From positions 1,860,001 to 1,924,000 of the forward strand of contig CAWFQA010000001.1 in assembly GCA_963817855.1 (NCBI GenBank): a stretch of DNA of 64,000 nt, written 5' to 3'. The notes under the pieces were generated by a model. It was not told the DNA's origin. It ran no database searches and saw nothing but the letters and a program-made list of their open reading frames with translations. Made by a program: the position numbers and the translations under genes. This document shows, piece after piece, positions 55,719-64,000 of the stretch (position 1 is its first letter; each line of letters opens with the position of its first letter). The DNA is from JAKAAZ01 sp963817855. Its GTDB lineage: Bacteria; Acidobacteriota; Terriglobia; Terriglobales; Acidobacteriaceae.

Positions 55719-56942
55719 ATGCATTTCCGTCGGTTGCTATTCCAGGGGGTGTCTGCGTTAATTGCAACGTTTCTGATCTCCCCATTTTCAACAGCAAAGG
55801 CCCAATCTGGGCGCGTGGCGGCCACACCGCCAATGGGCTGGAACAGTTGGAACCATTTTGGCGACAAGGTAAACGATGCGGACGTCCGCGCGGCGGCGGA
55901 TGCAATGGTATCGAGCGGAATGCGGGACGCCGGCTACATTTATGTCAATATCGACGACGGCTGGGCAGGCCAGCGCGACGCCCAGGGGAACATCCATGCC
56001 AATAATAAATTTCCAGATATGAAGGCGCTGTCCGATTATGTGCACTCAAAAGGCTTGAAATTGGGGATTTATTCGTCTCCGGGACCGAAAACTTGTGGAA
56101 ATTATGTCGGCAGCTACGGCCATGAGCAGCAAGATGCAAACACCTATGCTAAGTGGGGAGTCGATTACCTGAAATACGATCTATGCAGTTACGAATCCAT
56201 TATGGATATGTGGGACCTCAATCACCCCAACAAACCCGTGACAGTCATGCGGCAGGAGAAGGCCTTGGCCATGATGCAGCAGGCTTACGAGAAAATGCAT
56301 CAGGCGCTTCTAAGCACTCATCGGCCGATTGTCTACAGTCTCTGTCAATACGGTATTGGTGCCGTCTGGAAGTGGGCGCCTGAGGTGGGAGGAAATCTAT
56401 GGCGGACGACCGATGACATCCGGGACAACTATCGCAGTATGTCGCTGATCGGCTTCTCTCAAGCGGGATTGGAAAAATACGCAGGGCCGGGTCATTGGAA
56501 CGATCCGGACATGCTGGAGATTGGCAATGGCGGCATGCCGCCCGACCAATATCGTACGCAGATGAGCCTGTGGTCGATATTGGCTGCGCCATTGCTGGCT
56601 GGCAACGACTTGAGCAAAATGGACGCCACGACCAAGAGCATTCTGATGAACAAGGAAGTAATCGCAGTCGATCAGGACAAGCTGGGAGTTCAGGGAAGGC
56701 GAATCGCGCCACTTCAAATCTGGATGAAGCCTTTGAGTGGAGGCGCCAAGGCGGTGGCGATTTTCAATACTGTTCTTGACGACCAGGCGATTCCGATAAC
56801 GCTCCAGCTAAAGGATGCAGGATTTACAGGTCCGGTTCATGCCCGGGATCTGTGGGCCCATAAGGACCTCGGCATTCTTCGCGGCTCGTATACAGTGGTC
56901 CCGCCGCCGGGTGGCGTGGTCATGCTGCGGCTTTGGCAATAG
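55719..56942 (+). CDS. Secreted GH27 alpha-galactosidase
   Basis: 407 residues from the ATG at 55719 (AAAGGG upstream). Signal peptide (GVSALIATFLISPFSTAKAQ). Classic GH27 barrel: PPMGWNSWNHFG, YVNIDDGW, nucleophile D154 in YLKYDLCSY and acid/base in WRTTDDIRDNY (D232/D233), then GGMPPDQYRTQMSLWSILAAPLLAGNDL. C-terminal beta-sandwich. Much closer to the family consensus than the copy at 26147, so alpha-galactosidase activity is likely. Converges with the purple acid phosphatase gene. Confidence 0.9.
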   Translation: MHFRRLLFQGVSALIATFLISPFSTAKAQSGRVAATPPMGWNSWNHFGDKVNDADVRAAADAMVSSGMRDAGYIYVNIDDGWAGQRDAQGNIHANNKFPDMKALSDYVHSKGLKLGIYSSPGPKTCGNYVGSYGHEQQDANTYAKWGVDYLKYDLCSYESIMDMWDLNHPNKPVTVMRQEKALAMMQQAYEKMHQALLSTHRPIVYSLCQYGIGAVWKWAPEVGGNLWRTTDDIRDNYRSMSLIGFSQAGLEKYAGPGHWNDPDMLEIGNGGMPPDQYRTQMSLWSILAAPLLAGNDLSKMDATTKSILMNKEVIAVDQDKLGVQGRRIAPLQIWMKPLSGGAKAVAIFNTVLDDQAIPITLQLKDAGFTGPVHARDLWAHKDLGILRGSYTVVPPPGGVVMLRLWQ

Positions 56943-56974
56943 ACGGTCACCCACAGAGGGCGCTCTATTGCCGC

Positions 56975-58220
56975 TCATTTACGCGCTTGGATAGTGAAGT
57001 GGTCGACCACACTGCCGGGAGTGCAAGTGATATCGTTCTTGCCGCCACCCGCCGGGCCGCAGATATACGACCCCTGAATCTCTGTTGGCAAGAAGTGTAG
57101 TTGAAGCATGCCGAAGTGCATGGCACGGAACGCGGACCACGACGGCTTCGGACAGAGGCGGAACAGGCAGGCCGTATTGCGTTCTTCGAGCTCGGACCCG
57201 CCAATTCCTGCTGTCACGCTGATAACGCCGTCTTGCGGATAGCTGCGTTCGTAGTCGTGACTATGGCCATTCACATTCAGCACATACTTGCTGTGAGTTT
57301 CTGCGAGTCTGGCGATATAGTGCCGCAGATCCATATCGCTGCGGTGGTAGCCGGAGGTATAGGGTGCCCTGTGGCCAAACGTCACAATGAAGGTGATCGC
57401 GGGGTCATGTTGCCCCTCTTCCATCAATTGATTCGCCTTCACGTACCAGTCGGACCATGTTTCTGGAGAGTAGGGCTCCGGGTATGCAATGAACCGCACG
57501 TTCCCATAGTCGAACCACGACCAATCCTGGCCACAGCACCCGAGAGCAGGAGCGCCCGGCGAAGTCTCTGGATGAGGCAATCCAAAGCGTCCCTTGTAAT
57601 TTCTCAGATCGTCATATTTTGGTTGGTCCCATTCGTGATTTCCCCATGCCGGCATATAAGGGGTGTCCTGTGACCAGACCATCATGTCGTTGAAATGTTG
57701 ATCGGCGGACAGCTGACCATTCGGATTTGCATAGGTCAGATCTCCCAAAACCAGCACCAACGCAGGAGGACTTGCAGCAATTAACTGCTGATCGGGCACT
57801 ACATCCTTGTATTTATTCGAGGCTCCAATGTCGCCTTCGGCGTCGACGGTAAAGTTCGAGCTTCCTGGAGGAGGTGGAGTCCTGAAAGTATGGTCCGGGC
57901 AAGAATCGATCGAATAGTGGTAGAGCGTATTGGACTTCAGGCCTGTCAGGGCAGCTTGGCGAAATGGGCCGGGAGACGAGAAGGGCAGCGGTGTCGGAGT
58001 TTTTCCGGCTGCAGCCAATCCGTATTGGATTGACACCCCATATCGGATTTCGGCCGCCTTACCTCGCCAATCGAAGGTGGCTGAATGTTGGACCCGTGAT
58101 TGTCCAGTGAATTTCATCTGCATTACACTTCGGCGCCTGCTCTCCCAGTGCCGGAAGACTGGCCATGCCAATGACGAGCATCAGAAAAATCAGGGAAATA
58201 GGCCTATATTTTGTTGGCAC
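56975..58220 (-). pseudogene. Purple acid phosphatase-like metallophosphoesterase, one frameshift near the N-terminus
   Basis: The GTG at 58220 (GGGGAG upstream) opens a frame with a signal peptide (SLIFLMLVIGMASLPALG) and CNADEIHWTITGPTFS. The continuation ATFDWRGKAAEIRYGV is in another frame, joined near 58082-58090, probably by one extra base. Corrected length is about 414 residues: an Ig/fibronectin-like N-terminal domain followed by the metallophosphatase core with GDIG, LGDLTYA, GNHEWD, FGHRAPY and NGHSHDYE metal-site motifs. Secreted phosphatase, or a pseudogene if the frameshift is real; without the 5' part the product would lack its signal. Confidence 0.8.
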
Positions 58221-58251
58221 AGTTCAGCGCTCCCCGCGAGCGGTGTAGGTC

Positions 58252-59430
58252 TTAGGCCTTGACGAAAATCTTCCGCTTCATCATCCAAAATAGGATGAGC
58301 CATTCCACAGCTAATGTTCCGATTGCCTGGAAGAGGAGACCACCCCTGCCTAGATGCATTGCAATCGGACCCGTGAAAACATCCGTACCTGCGCTGATCG
58401 AAACCAAGCTGGTTAGCATGTAAATAAAAATGGCGTTCATTCCGAACGGCAGAAAAACGATGCCCCACCTTCGATAGCGGACGATGTCGACCAGCCAAAA
58501 AAAGAATAGAAACTCAAGGCAGGCGACTCCGGCACTGGCAAGACCGTACGATGTGGTCCACATCTTCATTTCGATTGGAATGATTGGGCTGAGCGCGAAT
58601 CCCAAAATCAGAAATCCTACACCCATGCATCCGATAATTTTTGCCTTGCTTGCCATCGATCGGGATGTCATCAGCAACTCCCCAATGAGCAGCCCGAACA
58701 GTGTGGTCGCAATGGCAGGAATAACAACGAGAACTGTTCCCCACCCCTCATCCCGATACGGCCAGATGTCCCAGTGCTTCTGACCCAGCACTGCGATGTC
58801 GACGGAATGCACCAGATTGTGATTGAAGGCATAAGAACCCGCCGGAATCCCGCGCGCGGGCACGAACGCCAGTATCAAGGCGTACACAGTCAATATGATT
58901 CCTGCAAGGGACGCTTGAAACCACCACGATCTCCTCGCCACCAGAAACGCGACCAGATACGCAACTGCAATTGGCTGAAGGGCGCTGCTCAACTCAACCC
59001 AATAGGGCGAGCCGAGGGTGATCGATTCTCTTACCGAACCTAATAGGAACAGGACCACGGCGCGCTGGATGGCGTGGGTCAACTGCACGGAGTACCTCTC
59101 AGTAAGCGACCGCTTTGCGAGAGAAAGCGGTACCGACACTCCCACCATCAACATAAAGGATGGCCAAATGCAATCGTAAAAATGCAACCCAAACCACCGA
59201 CTGTGTTCAAGTTGACGGACGATGCCATCGATGACGAAATTGTGACCGCAGGCCGCCAGGCCAACCATCAACATACCGCCGCCGACGATCCAGAACATAG
59301 TGAATCCACGAAAGACGTCGAGGGAAACTAGCCGTTCTGTACCCGTGTGAGCAGGCGCTTTCGGGCGTATGTCTTCTTGTATTGCGTCGCCCATACTTTT
59401 TTCGGCCACAGGTGAACTGTTGGTGGGCAT
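58252..59430 (-). CDS. Membrane acyltransferase, HGSNAT/DUF5009-like
   Basis: 392 residues with about ten membrane helices. The N-terminal RLVSLDVFRGFTMFWIVGGG, the YDCIWPSFMLMVGVSVPLSL block and the C-terminal FGMNAIFIYMLTSL match the heparan-alpha-glucosaminide N-acetyltransferase (NagX/DUF5009) family. Members move acetyl groups across the membrane onto amino sugars. Located 16 bases after the NodB-fold gene on the same strand, so acetylation and deacetylation functions may be paired. Confidence 0.82.
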   Translation of the reverse strand: MPTNSSPVAEKSMGDAIQEDIRPKAPAHTGTERLVSLDVFRGFTMFWIVGGGMLMVGLAACGHNFVIDGIVRQLEHSRWFGLHFYDCIWPSFMLMVGVSVPLSLAKRSLTERYSVQLTHAIQRAVVLFLLGSVRESITLGSPYWVELSSALQPIAVAYLVAFLVARRSWWFQASLAGIILTVYALILAFVPARGIPAGSYAFNHNLVHSVDIAVLGQKHWDIWPYRDEGWGTVLVVIPAIATTLFGLLIGELLMTSRSMASKAKIIGCMGVGFLILGFALSPIIPIEMKMWTTSYGLASAGVACLEFLFFFWLVDIVRYRRWGIVFLPFGMNAIFIYMLTSLVSISAGTDVFTGPIAMHLGRGGLLFQAIGTLAVEWLILFWMMKRKIFVKA

Positions 59431-59446
59431 CTTACACGCCTCCCTT

Positions 59447-61360
59447 TCAGGGCTGTTTGTTGCTGGTCACTGTTTCCAACTTCCAGGTGTGACTTCCCAC
59501 TCCCGGAGGAAGGTCGATCGTCAGTGTTTCGTGCCGGAAATCTTCCGCGGGTATCTTGGCAGGATTGTCGTCTATCAACACCCTTAGATGAGAAGCTGCC
59601 AACTGTTTCCGCAAAGGGTCGGCAATCCAAATCCGCCAGGAAGAAGGGTGCTTTGCGAAATAGGCGCAGTAAGGATTGTCTTGAGTAAAAATGAGTTGCA
59701 TGCCATCGCTGCCGGTTGACGACCTGATCTGCGTATGGAGAATTGCAATGTACTGATTTGTGTCCAAAGTATGGTAGTTGGGCGGCAAAGTCGCGAAGAG
59801 CTGCTCCATGAAGTTATGGTCCAGAGCGATATCCCTGTCATGGAACCCGAGGATTACCGGTCCGTCCGGATGGTCCGGCCATCGTTCTGGGTGAAGCGAA
59901 TCCAGCAGGTCATAGCCAGTATTAAAGTCGGGAATGACATCTGCCATATCCAAGGCTAATTCGTGGTCAAGATAGTACGTAGCGCTGTCACCGTGAAACA
60001 TGCCAAAGCCGACCCGGGTGGCGAGTGCCGCCGTGTGATTGAACTGAGATTTCGACCAGCCATTGTTCCCGGGCTTCAACTCCAATGCTTGCTTGCCAAA
60101 ATCCTTATGCAAATATTCCAGCGAGCGCTCCATGTGATAAATCTGAGTGGCCGCCGGAACCTCGGTGCTCCTTCGCTGGTCTTCAAACTCCGCGTACCAG
60201 CCGACGACGGATGCTTCTCCCGCTATGTCTCCCGTCCACCATGGCCCCGGAGGCGAGTCCAAATCTGGACTCATGTGTGTCCATCCGTGGCTTTCGATTT
60301 CCACTACGCCTGCGTCGGCCGCGTCCAGTATGCCTTTTCTTGTGGAGCCATAATCCTGATGCAGTCCATCGAGATCGGTAAAGTTCTGAACCCAAGGGGA
60401 AAGTATACGTTTGGATTTTCGGTCGACATATCCCGTGTCCACTTCTAGAGCTGCGACGGCGTGATGATGCTCCAATGGCAAAATGAGGTACTGTCGAATC
60501 GTCTCCTCATTGGGTTCAAGATAACGCCAGTACGAAAGGAAACCCTTGTCGGATGTGCCCCAATCATCAAGCTCAAGAATGATCCGATGAGAATAATCCA
60601 CATTGGGCACAACTGCATAGCCAAGGCTCCAAACCAGTGAACGGAAGAAAACATTCCTCCAAAAAGCGGAATTACATAAAGTTGGCAAGTTCGGAGTTCC
60701 CAGCCATACAGCGGAAACCTCAGGCGCTAGTTGATTTACGGTTACGATCGGGTGTCGGTCTTGATCGAGCAAAACTTCTGCGTTCGTCGGTTGGATCCAC
60801 AGGCGATTTGCATAATCATGACCGTGCGTTGGCAAAGCATTCTTCCCGGGCGCAATCTCGCGAGTGATGTAGTGCTCCTTGTTTACACGGAAGGCATTTG
60901 TTGACGTGTAGAACTGCGTGAACTTTAGTCCTAATAATTTGTCCAGTGTCGGATCAAGAACCCGCGAATCGATTGCAATGAGGCTGGTCCCGGCTTGCGT
61001 CGCCTGCTCCAGGGCCCTCAAATCCTGCGTGCCATACGAGGCAGGGTCGGCAAGCCAGATGACAGTTCCATAACGAATCTTTCCTGAACGGCGAAACAGA
61101 TAGGAGGCATCGAGATGCTGCTGATCCAATCGCAGAATGTCGAAGGGGACTGACCACGCCTTCAGGAGCGCCGCGACAGGTTGAAAGCTGTCGCCTTCGC
61201 CACTGACTACCAGATCGTAAGCATCGCTCCCATGTTCGACGACAAGCAATACCTGGTAAGGCTTGATATTCATGGCAGGCGAAGCTGGGGAAGCAACAAC
61301 GCGCGAAACCTGCCCGGTCGCGGCAGCCCCCAACACCAAAAAACACAAAACGATGTCCAT
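59447..61360 (-). CDS. Secreted protein with a NodB-fold (polysaccharide deacetylase-like) domain
   Basis: 637 residues if started at the ATG at 61360, which gives a signal peptide (VLCFLVLGAAATGQVSRVVA); a 38-residue upstream extension is in frame. Residues about 30-250 form a Rossmann-like domain (YQVLLVVEHGSDAYDLV). The middle contains ILELDDWGTSD (metal Asp pair) and VEIESHGWTHMSPDL (H-x3-H), the D-H-H metal triad of NodB deacetylases. The C-terminal 120 residues are beta-rich. Substrate unknown; N-acetylated glycan is plausible given the HGSNAT-like neighbour. Confidence 0.65.
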   Translation of the reverse strand: MDIVLCFLVLGAAATGQVSRVVASPASPAMNIKPYQVLLVVEHGSDAYDLVVSGEGDSFQPVAALLKAWSVPFDILRLDQQHLDASYLFRRSGKIRYGTVIWLADPASYGTQDLRALEQATQAGTSLIAIDSRVLDPTLDKLLGLKFTQFYTSTNAFRVNKEHYITREIAPGKNALPTHGHDYANRLWIQPTNAEVLLDQDRHPIVTVNQLAPEVSAVWLGTPNLPTLCNSAFWRNVFFRSLVWSLGYAVVPNVDYSHRIILELDDWGTSDKGFLSYWRYLEPNEETIRQYLILPLEHHHAVAALEVDTGYVDRKSKRILSPWVQNFTDLDGLHQDYGSTRKGILDAADAGVVEIESHGWTHMSPDLDSPPGPWWTGDIAGEASVVGWYAEFEDQRRSTEVPAATQIYHMERSLEYLHKDFGKQALELKPGNNGWSKSQFNHTAALATRVGFGMFHGDSATYYLDHELALDMADVIPDFNTGYDLLDSLHPERWPDHPDGPVILGFHDRDIALDHNFMEQLFATLPPNYHTLDTNQYIAILHTQIRSSTGSDGMQLIFTQDNPYCAYFAKHPSSWRIWIADPLRKQLAASHLRVLIDDNPAKIPAEDFRHETLTIDLPPGVGSHTWKLETVTSNKQP

Positions 61361-61667
61361 CCACCTGCTGGCGGAATCACTGACCAGATATTTATGAGAG
61401 GCCACGTTTTGAATCTCTCCCGCTACAGTGGGACTGCGCTGCGATTTCTGCCATCTTTCGTGCGGCCTTCGCAAGCAGCACTAAAAAGCATAGGTGTCTA
61501 TTACAGCCCTCGAAGCAGTGAAGCAAGGAGGGATCACAACGTCTGGTGACAATCCGTGCAGCCTATTGGACACTGCACCTTATCCAGGAACTTTGTGATT
61601 GACAGCGAATGGCGAGTGCCTACGCTGGTCCTTAGGGGATCGCAGTTCGGGCTGGAGGCGTAACGGC

Positions 61668-63299
61668 ATGAAGAAAATATGGATGTCCTTAGCAGTTGTC
61701 GGTGGGGTCTTTGCAGGGTCTCAGACTATGCTGGCCGAACGGCCGATTGTATGGGTCGCGCCTAGCTCATTGGTAAGAATAGCCCCAACGGAAAAGCCAG
61801 GCAGGATGCGGACAGCCGTGATCTACGCTGCACGCGGAGAAACCCAGTCTTTTCAAGTCGCGGTCCACGCGTCGGGTAGTGACCTTACCGACGTGAACTT
61901 CTCGGTTTCCAGCCTGTACCGAATCAGAAAAGATGGTTTGTCGGGAGAGGATCGCGACGCGGACCGCGAGATAATTCCCAGCAAGAACCTCACACTCTAC
62001 CGCGAAAAGTATATGACTGTCCTCGAGCACAGCGCGACCTGGAATGGGCCTCCGAATCTCCCAATCACAAACATCGACAGGTTTCCCGATGCCCTGATTC
62101 CATTTATCGATCCTGCCACAGGGAAATCACCCACGGGCGGCAGCTATATTGCAGCGCCACTGAGCCTTGCGGCTGGCCACAATACCGTATTCTGGGTCGA
62201 TGTCCTTATACCGCGCGACCAGAAAGCAGGCCAATACCTCGGAATTTACACCGTAACAACCGATCAAGGATCCGTTCGTGGGCAAATCGTTGTGAATGTG
62301 TGGAACTTTACACTAAGACGGGAGCCGTACCTTAAATCAAGCTTCAACGGCGGCGGGACTTATGTACCGGGATTACAAGGGGAGCTTCTGCGAAACAAGC
62401 TGATGCCCGACTACGTGAACCCGTCAGACGAACCTAGACTCATCCGCAAGTACGGGGATTTCGCAACGGACCTGCAATTTTACGATGGGGTCTACTATGG
62501 TTACTGCACTCCCACAGCACCGCCGACCCTGGCTGCCGTCGAACAAGCGAAAGCGGCGCAAGCGCCACGACTTTATTTATACGACGATACTGCCGATCCA
62601 GAAAGCTCGTGTACGGATCGTGCCTTTTACAAGTCCGTGATCGCGTGGGCCCAAGTTCTGCATCGGGCCGGCATCAAAAATTTGGTGACACAGGAGCCGG
62701 TGCCGCAACTTTACAATGACGGCCTGGAAACCGGCCGTTCGGCGGTGGACATTTGGACCCTGCTTCCTCTCGCCTACGATGATGCGCAGTCCTATACACC
62801 TCCAAGAGTGACTTACATCCTGCAAAAGGGAGATGCAGCGTGGTCCTACAACGACCTGGTTCAGGATTCTTATTCGCCTAAATGGGAACTGGACTTTCCG
62901 CCGATCGATTATCGAATCCAGCCAGGGTTTATCAGCCAGAGTCTGGGGCTGACGGGACTCCTGTATTGGAGCGTGGACGACTGGCCCACTGATCCGTGGG
63001 AGAATCCCCAGGGAAACCAGAACCCCGATTATCCCGGAGAAGGCATATTGATCTACCCGGGTGCACCGGCTGGGCTGCAGGGTGTCGCGCCCTCCATGAG
63101 GCTGAAATACTTGCGAGACGGGGTACAGGACTACGGCTATATTCAAATTCTGAAAAACTGCGGCCACGCGGAATGGGCGCTTCAACAGTCCAGAAAAGTT
63201 GGCCGCGACTGGACGAATTGGACTCGGAGCCCGAAGCTTCTCGAAGCGATTCGCATCGAGCTGGGCAAAAGAATAGCGGCATCCGGCTGCTCCCCCTAG
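61668..63299 (+). CDS. Secreted DUF4091-like glycoside hydrolase-type protein
   Basis: 543 residues from the ATG at 61668 (GGAGG about ten bases upstream). Signal peptide (SLAVVGGVFAGSQTMLA). N-terminal beta-sandwich (ARGETQSFQVAVHASG, VNVWNFTLRREPYLKSSF), a TIM-barrel-like centre, and the C-terminal LLYWSVDDWPTDPWENP, GEGILIYPG and RLKYLRDGVQDYGYIQIL, which are DUF4091 hallmarks. These proteins are probable glycosidases acting on host or plant glycans. Divergent from the NodB-fold gene across about 300 bases. Confidence 0.82.
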   Translation: MKKIWMSLAVVGGVFAGSQTMLAERPIVWVAPSSLVRIAPTEKPGRMRTAVIYAARGETQSFQVAVHASGSDLTDVNFSVSSLYRIRKDGLSGEDRDADREIIPSKNLTLYREKYMTVLEHSATWNGPPNLPITNIDRFPDALIPFIDPATGKSPTGGSYIAAPLSLAAGHNTVFWVDVLIPRDQKAGQYLGIYTVTTDQGSVRGQIVVNVWNFTLRREPYLKSSFNGGGTYVPGLQGELLRNKLMPDYVNPSDEPRLIRKYGDFATDLQFYDGVYYGYCTPTAPPTLAAVEQAKAAQAPRLYLYDDTADPESSCTDRAFYKSVIAWAQVLHRAGIKNLVTQEPVPQLYNDGLETGRSAVDIWTLLPLAYDDAQSYTPPRVTYILQKGDAAWSYNDLVQDSYSPKWELDFPPIDYRIQPGFISQSLGLTGLLYWSVDDWPTDPWENPQGNQNPDYPGEGILIYPGAPAGLQGVAPSMRLKYLRDGVQDYGYIQILKNCGHAEWALQQSRKVGRDWTNWTRSPKLLEAIRIELGKRIAASGCSP

Positions 63300-63327
63300 A
63301 ACGGCTACGCACAATCGCACTGATGCT

Positions 63328-63348
63328 CGATTACTGAAAAAGTAATCG
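63328..63348 (+). terminator. Perfect 8-bp hairpin after DUF4091 gene
   Basis: CGATTACT-GAAAA-AGTAATCG, 28 bases after the stop. No T-run follows, so it may be a transcript-stabilising end or weak terminator. Confidence 0.45.
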
Positions 63349-63446
63349 CAGCGTATGTTGTGTGTCCAGCAGAATGGACACGGCATCGCATTCATGGCCT
63401 TTGCGTGTTGACGTTCTCTACGGGCATCCGTAGCATCGACACCTAT

Positions 63447-64000
63447 ATGGAAGTCGCAGCATCGCCGTCCGCTGACAGCAATGATGTTTCAAGTCATCCT
63501 TCCGGCCTCTTTTCGCGGAAGCCAATGCTTGCATTTGGGGCTCTGATTGCTGTCAATGCCATGTGGGCATTTCAATTTTCAGGCGCGCGGATTGCCACAA
63601 GCGAGCTTGGCGCCGTTCTAGTGACACTGCTGCCACTCGCGATTGCAACCCTTCTGGTGATGCCGTTTGCCAAGCTCAACTTAGATCTATTCCGGGCCGG
63701 AAATCGCACGATTCTGCTCGATGTGTTTTTGCTCGGTACAGTGGGGGTCCTGCCTGCGCAACTTTGCCTGGTTCTTGGAGTTGAGCGGACGCTCGCCTCC
63801 AACGCCAGCGTACTTGCCTTGACCGTGCCCGTGCTGACAGCTATCTGCGCTTCTCTTTTTCTGCACGAGCGCATGAGCAGGTTACGCTGGATATCCTTTA
63901 CCGTCGCGATCCTGGGTGTCTGCCTCGTCTCGGTGAAAGACATACAACACGCAGAGTTGTTCAGTCTCGAGTACGTAGCGGGTAACCTGTTCGTGCTTGC
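63447..64000 (+). CDS. EamA/DMT family transporter (partial, runs off the window)
   Basis: The frame is open from the ATG at 63447 to the last base (184 codons). After a polar lead (VAASPSADSNDVSSHPSG) come hydrophobic helices MLAFGALIAVNAMWAFQFSG, LVTLLPLAIATLLVMPFA, LLDVFLLGTVGVLPAQLCLV and VLALTVPVLTAICASLFLHE, the last being the conserved EamA end-of-helix LxxE. Drug/metabolite transporters of this family export or import small metabolites; specificity unknown. No clear Shine-Dalgarno before the ATG. Confidence 0.75.
   Translation, partial: MEVAASPSADSNDVSSHPSGLFSRKPMLAFGALIAVNAMWAFQFSGARIATSELGAVLVTLLPLAIATLLVMPFAKLNLDLFRAGNRTILLDVFLLGTVGVLPAQLCLVLGVERTLASNASVLALTVPVLTAICASLFLHERMSRLRWISFTVAILGVCLVSVKDIQHAELFSLEYVAGNLFVL

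Noticed and set aside
1..64000. CRISPR array or known defence system
   Set aside because: No regularly spaced short repeats with unique spacers and no cas, restriction-modification or toxin-antitoxin signatures were seen; the four long repeats are att-like scars.

Overview
The window looks like chromosome from a soil-type Acidobacteriota, probably class Terriglobia. This is an inference from gene content: two giant Oar-type TonB-dependent receptors with N-terminal carboxypeptidase-regulatory domains, a CRTAC1/ASPIC-UnbV protein beside TPR proteins, several SxxK serine hydrolases, and many secreted glycan and peptide hydrolases. No rRNA or other strict taxonomic marker is present.

Layout. (1) 1-1508: tail of a DUF4832-like protein and a two-REC response regulator. 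(2) 1786-43674: what I read as a tRNA-anchored accretion island. An intact tRNA-Val(GAC) lies at 43598-43674 (minus strand). A 46-bp copy of its 3' half is repeated exactly at 24769-24814 and with two mismatches at 1814-1859. Each copy is followed by the same conserved arm of about 120 bp, which also occurs alone at 37130 and 42071. The repeats divide the region into cargo modules. 1998-24740 is a D-amino-acid/peptide catabolism module: N-acylamino acid racemase, three SxxK hydrolases, tricorn-like and S9 peptidases, a CPBP protease, a GNAT N-acyltransferase, an APC permease, an RpiR regulator, a D-aminoacylase-like amidohydrolase and a TonB receptor. 24953-37129 carries an alpha-galactosidase, a TonB receptor, TPR proteins and a CRTAC1 protein. 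37248-42070 carries a quinol-type NO reductase with a membrane partner, a cupin and a DUF488 protein. 42186-43479 is a decayed IS3-family element. The only integrase traces are broken tyrosine recombinase fragments.

(3) 43798-51809: core housekeeping. A CDP-alcohol phosphatidyltransferase, a tiny zinc-ribbon protein, a DinB-like gene and a full isc operon (iscR-iscS-iscU-iscA-hscB-hscA-fdx-iscX) behind a recognisable promoter. (4) 51953-64000: a di-heme peroxidase, then secreted scavenging enzymes: phosphoesterase, RidA, a second GH27 alpha-galactosidase, purple acid phosphatase, an HGSNAT-like acyltransferase, a NodB-fold protein, a DUF4091 protein and the start of an EamA transporter.

How it works together (inference): in the first cargo module the outer-membrane receptor would import peptides, periplasmic SxxK, S9 and tricorn-like peptidases would trim them, the APC permease would bring amino acids into the cytoplasm, and the GNAT, racemase and amidohydrolase would interconvert or release D-residues under RpiR control. 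Four genes (norB, DinB, purple acid phosphatase, transposase) are interrupted by small frameshifts, so some apparent pseudogenes may be sequence errors.
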